DNA of 64,000 nucleotides from Faucicola osloensis_C (GCA_019353055.1 JABAHL010000011.1:1-64000), one strand, 5' to 3'. Shown: positions 1-8,330, counted from the stretch's first letter. Notes: generated by a model from the sequence alone, not told the origin. Numbers and translations: made by a program.

Positions 1-42
1 AATTGTTTTCGGCTAATGTCGCTTGGATAGGCTTTTCTCATG
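1..42 (-). CDS. IS5-type transposase, N-terminal fragment (cut by window edge)
   Basis: Reading leftwards from an ATG at 42-40, fourteen codons stay open to the window edge and give MRKAYPSDISRKQ. This closely resembles the first residues of IS5-family transposases, which commonly begin with a K-x-Y-P-S-D-(I/L)-S motif. It therefore looks like the start of an insertion-sequence transposase continuing to the left of the window. The element's right end should lie somewhere in about 60-200, but I could not identify its terminal repeat from one end alone. The call rests on a very short peptide; an unrelated protein with a similar N-terminus is possible. Confidence 0.55.
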
Positions 43-237
43 GTGATTGATTCAGTTATTAATTGATTACGTAGCTTATCCTAGCATATTTTTTAATCGT
101 GAACAGGTTCTTAGATAAATTAGATAACATAGCAGACTCCTTTTTAACATGAAAAAAAGTAGTGGAAAACACGCCATTGGCAAGGCAACAATGCTATTGT
201 ATGATGGATACCACTGATAGCAAAGCGTGACAAAATA

Positions 238-621
238 ATGGCAAAAGGTAAAGCAAAAAATAACGAAGATGCAGCATTTTGGGAGGCGATTTTGGCTGAA
301 AAAGCGCCATCGCCACCGTGTGAATTGTGTGGACGTGATGAAGTTGAATTAACCCAACATCATCTGATTCCCAAATCCCGCCACGACAAAGCCCGTACCA
401 AGCGCGAATTTAGCCGTGATGAAATGAAAAACGACATCGCCATGCTGTGTCCTGCTTGTCATGCGCAAGTGCATGAAGTGTTTAGCAACCAAGAACTCTC
501 CAGCTACTACCATACGGTTGAGCGGCTAAAAGAACATACCGAGATGCAAAAATTTATCAATTGGGTAAAAAAACGCCCGGCTGGTCAAACCATTCGGGTT
601 AAAAGCGGCAAAGATTTTTAG
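238..621 (+). CDS. small HNH-endonuclease-like zinc protein
   Basis: A 127-residue protein with the hallmarks of an HNH fold. A CxxC pair (CELC, about residues 28-31) is followed by a His-His segment (HHLIPKSRH, about 41-49) and a second cysteine/histidine cluster (CPACHAQVH, about 71-79). In HNH proteins the cysteines hold a structural zinc and the histidines bind the catalytic metal that cuts DNA. There is no further domain; the C-terminus is basic. It stands alone between an IS fragment and uvrC, with no clear ribosome binding site ahead of the ATG. The substrate is unknown. It could be a housekeeping HNH protein of unknown role or an accessory gene brought in beside the IS. Confidence 0.75.
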   Translation: MAKGKAKNNEDAAFWEAILAEKAPSPPCELCGRDEVELTQHHLIPKSRHDKARTKREFSRDEMKNDIAMLCPACHAQVHEVFSNQELSSYYHTVERLKEHTEMQKFINWVKKRPAGQTIRVKSGKDF

Positions 622-693
622 TGAATGGATTTTTAGCAGATAGCAGCTAATTGTGCAAGTCTTTTTATGGTGACCATTATGCCTTGCCTGCAA

Positions 694-717
694 CTAGGAC
701 ATAAGCTAGGACATAAG
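694..717. repeat. 12-bp tandem duplication
   Basis: CTAGGACATAAG occurs twice in direct succession (694-705 and 706-717), followed by a degenerate third unit beginning CAAGGATA. It lies in the spacer between the HNH gene and uvrC and belongs to the window-wide set of short tandem duplications. Confidence 0.85.
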
Positions 718-811
718 CAAGGATATCGCATAATAACTTGTTAGGCGTGTAGTCAATAAAAAAGAGGGTTTTATATCTGACTGTCCCTGTTAAAGTTTAA
801 TCTTACTTGCA

Positions 812-839
812 TTGAAAAGTGATTGAATTAACTTAATAT
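812..839 (+). promoter_or_regulatory. candidate uvrC promoter
   Basis: TTGAAA at 812-817 and TAATAT at 834-839 are 16 bases apart and lie about 30 bases upstream of the uvrC ATG. A second -10-like TATAGT overlaps at 837-842. The match is moderate and rests on consensus alone. Confidence 0.35.
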
Positions 840-870
840 AGTATAAAAATCGTGAAATAGTAACCAAGCA

Positions 871-2748
871 ATGCCCAAAAACAAAACGCCCAGTATCGAC
901 CCTGCAACCATTGAAATTGCTGCAGCGACTGCCGACCGCAAAGCGCGATTGGATCACTTGATTAAGCGCCTGCCCAACTTGCCAGGCGTGTATAAAATGC
1001 TCGGCAAAAATGGCGACATCATCTATGTGGGCAAAGCCAAATCGCTCAAAAATCGCGTGAATAGCTACTTCGCCAAAACCATCGACCACCCCAAAACGCG
1101 GGCGCTGGTGCAACGTATCGACAACATCGAAACCATCATAACCCGCTCTGAGACCGAAGCGCTGCTGCTTGAGCAAAACCTCATCAAGCTCCATCGCCCG
1201 CCTTACAACGTGCTACTGCGTGATGATAAATCTTATCTATACGTGTTTATCTCAGCCGATAAACCTTATCCAAGACTTGCCTATGGGCGCGGTAAAGGGC
1301 AACACCAAAAAGGCAGATTTTTTGGACCTTTTCCCTCGGCGCATGCCGCCAAGCAAACCTTATTAATGATGCAAAAAATGTTTATGGTGCGCCAATGTAC
1401 CAATGCATTTTTCGCACAGCGTCAACGCCCTTGCCTAGAGTACCAAATCAAACGCTGTAAAGCGCCGTGTGTCGGGCTGGTATCACCCGAAGACTATGCC
1501 GATGACGTCAATAACACCATTCGATTTTTAAAAGGTGAAGGCACGGATTTGCAAGTCAAATTGGTGGGTAAAATGGAGCAAGCGGCTGAAGACATGAACT
1601 TTGAGCAAGCCGCCTTGTATCGCGACCAACTCTCGATGCTACGCGAAGTACAAGCCAAGCAAGCAGTATATACGGTCAAAGGTGAAGCCGATATCATCGC
1701 CATCGCCAGTCAAGCGGGCATTACCTGTGTGCATGTCATGAATGTGCGTAATGGGCAGGTTTTGGGCGGCAACAATTATTTTCCTGATGTGGATAGTGAA
1801 AATGACATAGCGGATAACTTGTCTGAGTTTGTCAGCTCGTTTTATTTTCAAGTCAGTGATGATTTGCCCGAAGAGCTGATTATAAGTCATGAGTTGCCCG
1901 ACCAAACCGCGATGACAGAAGCCTTAACTGAAACCTTTGGCAAAAAGGTGACGATAAAAACCAAAGTTCGTGAGCAGCGGAGCGAATGGCTCACCCTTGC
2001 GCAAATGAATGCCAACAACGCCCTGCAAACCAGATTGGGCGATTATTTGGAAGTCAAATCTCGCTTTAACGCGCTCAATGCGGTATTAAAAGAAGCGCTG
2101 CAAGGCAAATCGCTCGATCGTATCGAATGTTTTGATATCTCCCACACTATGGGTGAAGCCACCATTGCCAGCTGTGTGGTCGCTGACCAAGGCGGACTAC
2201 GCAAACGCGACTATCGCCAATATGCCATTCATGGCATCACCGGTGGTGACGACTATGCCGCCATGAAGCAAGTATTAAACCGCCGCTATAGCAAACAGCC
2301 GCTGCCAGATTTATTGCTGATTGATGGCGGTAAGGGGCAGCTTAATATGGCAAAAGACGTACTGAGCGAGCTGGGGATTTTAACCCAAACCTTGCTCGTT
2401 GGGGTGGCAAAAGGCGAAGGTCGCAAGGCTGGGCTTGAAGTACTGCATTTTATTGACCGTGAGCCGCTCGATTTGCCGGCTGATAGCAAGGCACTGCATT
2501 TGATTATGCATATCCGTGATGAAGCGCACCGCTTTGCCATTACCGCACACCGCAAAAAACGTGATAAACGCCGCTCAAGCTCAGTGCTAGAAGCCATCCC
2601 TGGGTTGGGGGAAAAACGCCGCCGAGAGTTACTCAATCATTTTGGCGGCTTGCAGCAGCTGCTTGGTGCGTCACAAGATGAAATTGGGCAAGTAAATGGC
2701 ATTGGCAAGGTGATGGCCAATACCATTTATAAAGTATTGCACGGCTGA
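871..2748 (+). CDS. uvrC: UvrABC nucleotide excision repair nuclease subunit UvrC
   Basis: UvrC makes the two incisions flanking a bulky DNA lesion after UvrA/UvrB have loaded. The 625-residue protein has the full family layout. A GIY-YIG nuclease domain (about 36-115) carries GVYKM and IYVGKA. A cysteine-rich region follows (about 175-200). A UVR helical hairpin at about 226-261 would bind UvrB. An RNase H-like second nuclease domain holds the ECFDISHT motif, and a tandem helix-hairpin-helix lies at about 573-625 (PGLGEKRRRELL, NGIGKVMANTI). Length is normal for the family. The N-terminus is about 25 residues longer than E. coli UvrC, so a slightly later start is possible, although no other ATG precedes the GIY motif. 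Confidence 0.97.
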   Translation: MPKNKTPSIDPATIEIAAATADRKARLDHLIKRLPNLPGVYKMLGKNGDIIYVGKAKSLKNRVNSYFAKTIDHPKTRALVQRIDNIETIITRSETEALLLEQNLIKLHRPPYNVLLRDDKSYLYVFISADKPYPRLAYGRGKGQHQKGRFFGPFPSAHAAKQTLLMMQKMFMVRQCTNAFFAQRQRPCLEYQIKRCKAPCVGLVSPEDYADDVNNTIRFLKGEGTDLQVKLVGKMEQAAEDMNFEQAALYRDQLSMLREVQAKQAVYTVKGEADIIAIASQAGITCVHVMNVRNGQVLGGNNYFPDVDSENDIADNLSEFVSSFYFQVSDDLPEELIISHELPDQTAMTEALTETFGKKVTIKTKVREQRSEWLTLAQMNANNALQTRLGDYLEVKSRFNALNAVLKEALQGKSLDRIECFDISHTMGEATIASCVVADQGGLRKRDYRQYAIHGITGGDDYAAMKQVLNRRYSKQPLPDLLLIDGGKGQLNMAKDVLSELGILTQTLLVGVAKGEGRKAGLEVLHFIDREPLDLPADSKALHLIMHIRDEAHRFAITAHRKKRDKRRSSSVLEAIPGLGEKRRRELLNHFGGLQQLLGASQDEIGQVNGIGKVMANTIYKVLHG

Positions 2749-2815
2749 TATTAAATTTTTAGCCGTTTTGGATGAAACGGGTAGTTAACAATGATAATGA
2801 CATGGCATTGTAACA

Positions 2816-3166
2816 ATGGCAGAAATTTTTTTTAAATCAAGCGCAGCGGCGGATAGCGATATCTGCATGCACTGTGGCGCATGTTGCGCTAACTATCGGG
2901 TGTCTTTTTATTGGGCAGAAGGCGAGGCACTCGGTATTCCCGAAGAGATGACGGTCAAAGTCAATGATTTTTATACCTGTATGAAAGGTACCGAAACAAA
3001 GCCGGTCAGATGCGTGGCACTCGCTGGCGAAGTTGGTAACTCGGTGGCTTGCCAAATCTATGATAAACGCTCAAGCACCTGCCAATCGGTACAAGTCGGT
3101 GACGAGCAATGTATCAAAGCCCGTCATCATTATGGGTTATCTAACGATATCTTTAGTCAAGCGTAG
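2816..3166 (+). CDS. YkgJ-family cysteine-cluster protein
   Basis: A 116-residue protein of the YkgJ / CxxCxxCC family (predicted zinc- or iron-binding). Near the N-terminus it has C-x2-CGACC (about residues 17-23), and further cysteines (about 55, 66, 79, 89 and 99) complete the cluster. The family's biochemical role is unknown; members have been described as putative metal chelators or Fe-S proteins. It follows uvrC by 67 bases on the same strand and ends only two bases before the convergent repeat-protein gene, leaving no room for a terminator between them. Confidence 0.85.
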   Translation: MAEIFFKSSAAADSDICMHCGACCANYRVSFYWAEGEALGIPEEMTVKVNDFYTCMKGTETKPVRCVALAGEVGNSVACQIYDKRSSTCQSVQVGDEQCIKARHHYGLSNDIFSQA

Positions 3167-3168
3167 GC

Positions 3169-4146
3169 TTAATGGCTTTGATGGCTTTGTGATAAACGAA
3201 CAGTCAGCTGTTTTTCCACTTCGATTTTGAGCCATTGATTCAGATCCTCATTCATCAGCGTCATTGATTCGAGCAAATAGTTGTCGATATAGCCTTGCAG
3301 CTGTTTGACAATATCTTGTTTGATTTGTTCAATAGCGGGCGTGGTGGCGATAGATGGGTTGTCAATATCAACAAGTGAGTCAGTAACGCTCGTTTCTCGG
3401 GCCATCACTGCCACTTTTGGGTCATCAGCTAACGGCTCAGCAAAGTTATCAGTGTTATCAGCGGTATCAGTGTGATTAATAGCATAGACCATCTCACTGC
3501 GATGGCGTTCAATCGTGACATCGCTGGTTGCGGTATCGGTGGATTGAGCTTGTTCATCTAACTCGTGATTTGCACCCTCGATTGAGCCAGTTGAGAGTTG
3601 CGTCGCAGGTTGTGCAGGGTTTGCCTGTTTTGCTAGATGCGCTTGTTTGGCAATGGCGCGTTCTTGCTCGAGTAGCGCAATGGCTGCGTCATCTTGTGCT
3701 TGGCGTTCGCGTTGTAGACGTTCTTCTTGCGCTTGACGTTCTTGCTCGTTTTCTTGTGTTAACTGTGCTTGTTCAAGACGCTGTTGTTCAAGTCGTTGTT
3801 GCTCAAGGCGCTCTTTTTCCAAGCGTTCAGTTTCTAAGCGTTCAGTTTCTAACCGCTCTTGTTCCAGTCTTTGTTGTGCCAATCTTTCTTGTTCTAAGCG
3901 TTGTTCTTCAAGCTCGCGCTCACGTGCTTGTGCTTGTAGTTTTTCTTGGTGGTCACGCTCGATAGCCAGTAATTCCTCGACTTTATCATGCAGATTAGGC
4001 ACGCTAAACTCATACTCATCAAGGTCGGTATCGGGATAAAGTAAGGTAACGATATCATCGAGTTCTTGAATAATGGCGTGTTTGACAGGGGTAGGGGTGG
4101 CAAGCCAGCGCTTTGAAAATTGGTGGGAGAAGGCAAATCCTGACAT
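3169..4146 (-). CDS. hypothetical protein with charged pentapeptide-repeat helix
   Basis: I do not recognise a defined function. The 325-residue protein starts with a compact segment (1-60; motifs KRWLATPTPVKHAIIQELDDI). Next comes a highly charged, probably helical stretch (61-160) with ten consecutive five-residue units of x-x-R-L-E at 81-130. A polar, likely disordered region (160-270) and a conserved-looking helical C-terminus (about 275-320; IKQDIVKQLQGYIDNYLLE) follow. A five-residue period does not give the heptad stripe of a coiled coil; with alternating E/R/Q it fits a single alpha-helix or charged rod. There is no signal peptide or membrane segment. The ATG at 4146 is preceded by a weak GGAC. 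Moraxellaceae genomes carry similar hypothetical proteins near fabF, as far as I recall. Confidence 0.7.
   Translation of the reverse strand: MSGFAFSHQFSKRWLATPTPVKHAIIQELDDIVTLLYPDTDLDEYEFSVPNLHDKVEELLAIERDHQEKLQAQARERELEEQRLEQERLAQQRLEQERLETERLETERLEKERLEQQRLEQQRLEQAQLTQENEQERQAQEERLQRERQAQDDAAIALLEQERAIAKQAHLAKQANPAQPATQLSTGSIEGANHELDEQAQSTDTATSDVTIERHRSEMVYAINHTDTADNTDNFAEPLADDPKVAVMARETSVTDSLVDIDNPSIATTPAIEQIKQDIVKQLQGYIDNYLLESMTLMNEDLNQWLKIEVEKQLTVRLSQSHQSH
3757..3906 (-). repeat. coding 15-bp repeat array, ten units
   Basis: Ten in-frame 15-bp units encode residues 81-130 of the preceding gene (variants of E-R-L-E-x, such as RLEQE, RLETE and RLEQQ). Two neighbouring units encoding TERLE are almost identical at the DNA level (CGTTCAGTTTCTAA-like on the plus strand), pointing to recent slippage; the other units have diverged. 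Confidence 0.85.
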
Positions 4147-4193
4147 GAATGGTGTCCAGCGTTAAGGATGAAATAGGATAGCTTCATTTAACG

Positions 4194-4224
4194 AAAAAAC
4201 GGCTACAATTTCAATAGCCGTTTT
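4194..4224 (-). terminator. rho-independent terminator of fabF
   Basis: On the minus strand AAAACGGCTA (4224-4215) and TAGCCGTTTT (4205-4196) form a 10-bp stem with a 9-base loop, followed by a run of six T (4199-4194). It lies 50 bases beyond the fabF stop and insulates the downstream repeat-protein gene. Confidence 0.9.
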
Positions 4225-4274
4225 CAAAATTCACACCGTTAAAAGATTAATGCTATCATCACAGTCATTGCTAT

Positions 4275-5582
4275 TTATCGTGACTGCCATTTGGCAAACA
4301 ACAGCGAGCCGTTAGTACCCCCAAACCCAAAACTGTTAGAAATCGCATGGGTTAAGTGGTCGACTTTACGGGCAGTATGCGGTACATAGTCAAGCTTGCA
4401 CTCAGGGTCTTGATGATCCAAATTGATGGTCGGTGGCAATATTTGTTGTTGCAGCGCCTTAACAGTGAAAATCGCTTCGATACCCCCTGCAGCGCCCAGT
4501 AGATGACCGGTCATCGATTTGGTGGAACTTACTACCATGTTCTCACCAAAGATACCCGCAATCGCACGGCTCTCTGCTACATCACCTGCTGGGGTACTGG
4601 TGCCATGGGTATTGATGTAGCCAACGTCACTGGGGGCAATACCAGCATCACTCAAGGCGTGGCGCATCGCCATAGCCGCACCTTCACCATTTTCCGGTGG
4701 CGCAGTGATATGACTGGCATCATCACTCATGCCAAAGCCAACAAACTCTGCCAGAATCGTCGCACCGCGTGCTTTGGCGTGGGCAAGGCTTTCCATCACC
4801 AGCACGCCTGCCCCATCACCCAGCACAAAACCATCACGGTCTTTGTCAAATGGACGACTGGCTTTGGTGGGTGCATCGTTGCGCGTTGATAACGCTTGCA
4901 TTGCCGAGAAACCACCGATACCGAGCTGGCTTGAGGCTTTTTCACAGCCCCCCGCCAAAATCACATCGGCATCGCCATACGCAATCAACCGTGCTGCCAA
5001 GCCAATCGCATGAGTCGCTGTGGTACAAGCGGTAGAAGTGGCAAGATTTAACCCTTTAATCCCATGACGAATCGCCACTTGCCCAGCTGCCATATTCGCA
5101 ATGGCTGAGGGCACAAAAAACGGCGAGATTTTACGCGGACCTTCGCTATGAAGCTTTACCGCTGTGTCTTCAATGGTGGTGATACCGCCTATCCCTGAGC
5201 CGATAATCACCCCGATACGGTCGGGGTCAACCTGCTGTAAGGGCGCGGCTTGTAACTCACTGATAAAGCCTGCTTGCTTCAAGGCTTGTGCTGCTGCGGC
5301 AACGCCATATTGCACAAAGGTGTCATACCGACGCGCGTCTTTGGCATTCATGTACAAGCCGATATCAAACCCATCCACTGTGCCGGCGATTTGTGCACGG
5401 TAGTCAGTGGCGTCAAAATGGCTAATCGCTTTGATACCGCTTTCGCCATTAATGAGCCGTTGCCAAGTGCTCTCTACATCGAGTCCTAGCGGGGTAATGG
5501 CTCCCATGCCTGTGATAACAATACGCTCATGGTCGGGGCGTTCGTCGTAGCGGGGCTTTTTTGGGCTAAATTTTGTGGTCAT
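4275..5582 (-). CDS. fabF: beta-ketoacyl-ACP synthase II
   Basis: Elongating condensing enzyme of type II fatty acid synthesis: it condenses acyl groups with malonyl-ACP, and in E. coli it matters for temperature control of unsaturation. The 435-residue protein carries the full Cys-His-His triad: Cys186 in STACTTATH, His326 in INTHGTSTP and His360 in SMTGHLLGA. The glycine-rich C-terminal motif NSFGFGGTNG is also present. It is about 20 residues longer at the N-terminus than E. coli FabF; the ATG at 5582 has a modest GAG upstream. It is not beside acpP or fabG, so it is a stand-alone copy. The insertion sequence ends about 110 bases upstream and may have changed its promoter. Confidence 0.95.
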   Translation of the reverse strand: MTTKFSPKKPRYDERPDHERIVITGMGAITPLGLDVESTWQRLINGESGIKAISHFDATDYRAQIAGTVDGFDIGLYMNAKDARRYDTFVQYGVAAAAQALKQAGFISELQAAPLQQVDPDRIGVIIGSGIGGITTIEDTAVKLHSEGPRKISPFFVPSAIANMAAGQVAIRHGIKGLNLATSTACTTATHAIGLAARLIAYGDADVILAGGCEKASSQLGIGGFSAMQALSTRNDAPTKASRPFDKDRDGFVLGDGAGVLVMESLAHAKARGATILAEFVGFGMSDDASHITAPPENGEGAAMAMRHALSDAGIAPSDVGYINTHGTSTPAGDVAESRAIAGIFGENMVVSSTKSMTGHLLGAAGGIEAIFTVKALQQQILPPTINLDHQDPECKLDYVPHTARKVDHLTHAISNSFGFGGTNGSLLFAKWQSR

Positions 5583-5694
5583 TTTATGCTCGAATTTTTA
5601 AATAATATTTTTTGAATAACATTTTATGAAAGTTTAGCAAAAATAGTGTACGAGTGTAAACACAATAACTTTAACGTCTTTAAGTTGATTGTAT

Positions 5695-6783
5695 TAGGAC
5701 TTACGCAAAAAGCATAAAATTTTGCGAAAGCGGATAAAAATATAGTAGCATAAAGAGATGAAGAAAAAAGCTATCACCCGCTTAGACTACTGTCAATATT
5801 TACTGGTAAGCCAAACCAATTACACCCTTACCAACTACGCAGAACATCATCCTGAATCAATTAGTCATGACCGCATCAATCGATACCTACGTCATGACAA
5901 ACTAAAACCCAAGCTCGTATGGGAAAAAGTCAAAGACGACATCGTATTAGACGACGATGGCTATCTTATCTTTGATGACAGCATACTTGATAAAAATCAT
6001 AGTCACAAAATCGAATTGGTTAATCGCCAATACAGTGGCAACGCCCATCGCATTATTAAAGGCATCTGCATCGTTAACTGTATCTATGTCAATCCTAAGA
6101 CCGAACAATACTGGCTCATTGATTACCGTATTTATGACAAAACCACCGATGGAAAAAGCAAACTTGACCATCTAAAAGACATGCTACAGCACAGTATTGA
6201 ACACAAACAAATTAAATTCAAATATGTGCTCATGGATACATGGTATGCCACCAAAGACATCATGCTGTATATTGATAACTTACAAAAAATCTATTATTGT
6301 CCTTTAAAATCCAATCGCAAAGTCGATGATTCAAAAGGAGTAAACCCTTACAAAGCAGTCAACGAATTAACTTGGACTGACCAAGAGCAACAAAATGGCA
6401 AACTGATTAAAATACATGCCTTTCCTAAAGATTACAAAGTGCAACTGTTCCGAGTAGTGGTTAATGAAAACCGCACGGACTGGATTGTCACCAATGACAC
6501 CACTCAGGATTCATCAGATGGCACACGATTGGTGTGTGCCATCCGTTGGAAGATTGAGCAGTTTCACCGAGAACTTAAACAACTCACTGGTATTGAAGCT
6601 AATCAGTGTCGTAAGGCTCGTATTCAGCGGAATCATATTTGTTGTTGTATGCTGGTTTGGCTGCAGTTAGCCAGACAGGCTAAACGGTTAAAACAATCTT
6701 TATATCAGGTTAAAAGGGGTTTACTCAGTGATTATTTGCGTGAGCAGTTACGCTCGCCTTCGGTCGTCTTTGCGTAAGTCCTA
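5695..6783 (+). mobile_element. complete insertion sequence, IS701-like
   Basis: A 1089-bp element bounded by perfect 15-bp inverted repeats: TAGGACTTACGCAAA at 5695-5709, with its reverse complement at 6769-6783. It is flanked on both sides by the direct repeat TGTAT (5690-5694 and 6784-6788), which fits a 5-bp target duplication. If the TA at each end is instead target sequence, the element would be 2 bp shorter at each side. One transposase gene fills it, and its TAA stop (6775-6777) lies inside the right inverted repeat. A small hairpin (CGCAAAA 5704-5710 / TTTTGCG 5720-5726) sits at the left end. The element appears intact. Confidence 0.9.
5758..6777 (+). CDS. DDE transposase of the IS701-like element
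   Basis: A 339-residue transposase of the DDE superfamily, resembling IS701/IS4-group enzymes with a DDE_5-type core. Likely catalytic residues are Asp73/Asp74 in YLIFDDSILDK, Asp160 in YVLMDTWYATKD, and a glutamate at 267 or 272 in the segment WKIEQFHRELKQ. The reading frame is uninterrupted from an ATG at 5758 to a TAA in the right terminal repeat, so the copy is probably functional or recently so. No second frame or frameshift signal is evident. Family assignment is from memory of related sequences; IS4-type is the main alternative. Confidence 0.88.
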   Translation: MKKKAITRLDYCQYLLVSQTNYTLTNYAEHHPESISHDRINRYLRHDKLKPKLVWEKVKDDIVLDDDGYLIFDDSILDKNHSHKIELVNRQYSGNAHRIIKGICIVNCIYVNPKTEQYWLIDYRIYDKTTDGKSKLDHLKDMLQHSIEHKQIKFKYVLMDTWYATKDIMLYIDNLQKIYYCPLKSNRKVDDSKGVNPYKAVNELTWTDQEQQNGKLIKIHAFPKDYKVQLFRVVVNENRTDWIVTNDTTQDSSDGTRLVCAIRWKIEQFHRELKQLTGIEANQCRKARIQRNHICCCMLVWLQLARQAKRLKQSLYQVKRGLLSDYLREQLRSPSVVFA

Positions 6784-6914
6784 TGTATATATCTATAGCT
6801 AGTTGAACAACATTAGCCCTTACCCAAAGACCACCAAAGGCGAGGGAAAGTGGTATAAGATAAGCGCTATAAGTAAGCGCTATACACCAGTGCTATCAAT
6901 GTCATTGTCGACGT

Positions 6915-6933
6915 AAAAAACACCCGCCGTGTT
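6915..6933 (-). terminator. candidate anmK terminator
   Basis: On the minus strand AACAC (6933-6929) and GTGTT (6923-6919) pair around a 5-base loop and are followed by six T (6920-6915). The stem begins inside the anmK stop codon. The stem is short, so confidence is moderate. Confidence 0.5.
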
Positions 6934-8239
6934 AAAAACACACCTGCCCCAATACCACTTTTTTATTTGCCCCTGTGACACTCGGCAAGTTACTCGGTAC
7001 GTTCAAAATCGTCTGCTGAGCCAGCCACGCAAACGCTACGGCTTCGACCCACAACGGCGACAACCCAATTTTGTCGGTGGTTTGTATGGTCCAAGTGGCT
7101 AAATTATCTTGTAAACGGCTCATTACATAGGCATTTAACGCCCCACCGCCACAGACAAACAACTCGCCTTGCGAAGCATAAGTGACGGACACAATGGCAT
7201 CGCTGACGGATTTAGCAGTAAGCTCCACCAACGTCGCTTGCACATCGGCAGGTGAATACGCCAAATTGGGGAATTGCTGACCCAATTGTTCTAGCATAGC
7301 GTCAAGCCAAGCCAAATTAAACTCCTCTCGCCCAGTGCTTTTTGGGAATGGCTTGGCAAAAAATGGGTGGGTTAAAAGCAAATTTAATAATGGCTCAATC
7401 ACTTGCCCCGATTTTCCCCAATCGCCATTGTGATCATAAGCTTGTTGGGTATGACGCTGACACCAAGCATCAATGAGCAAATTTGCCACCCCTGTATCAA
7501 ATCCAATCACATCATCGCTGCCATCAAGTACCGTGATATTGGCGATACCGCCTAAATTTAAAATCACTTTTGGCATAACTTTATCGACATGATAAGGCGG
7601 TGTAGCAAACATGGCTTGGTGAAAGGCAGGCACGAGTGGCGCGCCTTGCCCACCCACTGCCATATCACGGCGCCGAAAATCGCTCACCACCGCAATAGCA
7701 GTGCGTTCAGCGAGTATATTTGGGTCAAGCAGTTGCAAACTAAATGACCACTGTGGGCGATGACGCACAGTTTGCCCATGACAACCAATCGCAGTTACTT
7801 CATCAGGGGTGACCTGCGCTTTCTCGAGCAATTGATTGACCAAATTTGCGGCAAATTCAGCATAAAATACACTCGCCCAACCAAATACATCAAGTTCGCT
7901 CTCGAACGCCAAATTATCATCAGCGATGAGTTGTGCCACCCCGTTTGGTTGGGTGAGTGCTAACAACACGGCGCGTAAATCATCAGGAAACGGCTCGCTT
8001 ACCGTCGCCAAAATCTCGACAGGCTCATCATTGTCTTCATCAATCTCATAAAACTGGCACAGCACTGCATCGAGTCCATCAAGGCTGGTGCCACCCATCA
8101 TGCCAATCACATACGGCGAGTCGGCAAGTGGGTTTTCTTTGGTGGTCATCATATCATCCATGATGTCGGTAAAATGGCTAAAAAACCCTTCATCAAAAGG
8201 CAGGTTGGCGGGTAGTCCAGTCGGTAACGTTTGGCTCAT
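6932..8239 (-). CDS. anmK: anhydro-N-acetylmuramic acid kinase
   Basis: AnmK opens and phosphorylates 1,6-anhydro-MurNAc, released from peptidoglycan turnover, to MurNAc-6-phosphate in the cytoplasm. Family motifs include IGMMGGTSLDGLD near the N-terminus (phosphate-binding loop with catalytic Asp), NLGGIANIT, DTGVANLLIDAW and the glycine-rich VCGGGALN. I take the ATG at 8239 (435 residues) rather than an in-frame TTG 24 bases further upstream, because GAGA sits just ahead of it. The protein is longer than the usual ~370 residues owing to an acidic N-terminal extension (about residues 15-45). It is divergent from tyrS. A MupP-type phosphatase elsewhere in the window would act on its product. 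Confidence 0.93.
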   Translation of the reverse strand: MSQTLPTGLPANLPFDEGFFSHFTDIMDDMMTTKENPLADSPYVIGMMGGTSLDGLDAVLCQFYEIDEDNDEPVEILATVSEPFPDDLRAVLLALTQPNGVAQLIADDNLAFESELDVFGWASVFYAEFAANLVNQLLEKAQVTPDEVTAIGCHGQTVRHRPQWSFSLQLLDPNILAERTAIAVVSDFRRRDMAVGGQGAPLVPAFHQAMFATPPYHVDKVMPKVILNLGGIANITVLDGSDDVIGFDTGVANLLIDAWCQRHTQQAYDHNGDWGKSGQVIEPLLNLLLTHPFFAKPFPKSTGREEFNLAWLDAMLEQLGQQFPNLAYSPADVQATLVELTAKSVSDAIVSVTYASQGELFVCGGGALNAYVMSRLQDNLATWTIQTTDKIGLSPLWVEAVAFAWLAQQTILNVPSNLPSVTGANKKVVLGQVCF

Positions 8240-8279
8240 AATTATTCTCGTTAGTGCTGTCAAAGTAGAGAGTGCCTTG

Positions 8280-8288
8280 ATTATAGCA
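8280..8288 (-). promoter_or_regulatory. extended -10 promoter of anmK
   Basis: The minus strand reads TGCTATAAT (8288-8280), a consensus -10 with the extended TGn motif, about 40 bases ahead of the anmK ATG. No good -35 is visible, as is common for extended -10 promoters. Confidence 0.6.
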
Positions 8289-8321
8289 TACTAAAAGCCT
8301 GCCTTATTTTATCTGCAAATT

Positions 8322-8330
8322 TGCTATAAT
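8322..8330 (+). promoter_or_regulatory. extended -10 promoter of tyrS
   Basis: TGCTATAAT at 8322-8330 is the same extended -10 sequence as on the opposite strand 40 bases away, so the anmK-tyrS spacer holds two divergent promoters. The tyrS ATG follows 56 bases later. No T-box leader or tyrosine-codon leader is present. Confidence 0.6.

Noticed and set aside
790..1194. Minus-strand frame opposite the start of uvrC
   Set aside because: It is a shadow of the GIY-YIG coding region and has no recognisable domain.
2763..2780. CCGTTT / AAACGG hairpin after uvrC as terminator
   Set aside because: It has no T run on either strand and only a 6-bp stem; at most a weak structure between uvrC and the YkgJ gene.
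3528..3965. Long plus-strand frame opposite the pentapeptide-repeat gene
   Set aside because: It is the antisense of the 15-bp coding repeats, low-complexity Val/Leu/Gln text with no ribosome binding site or family features.
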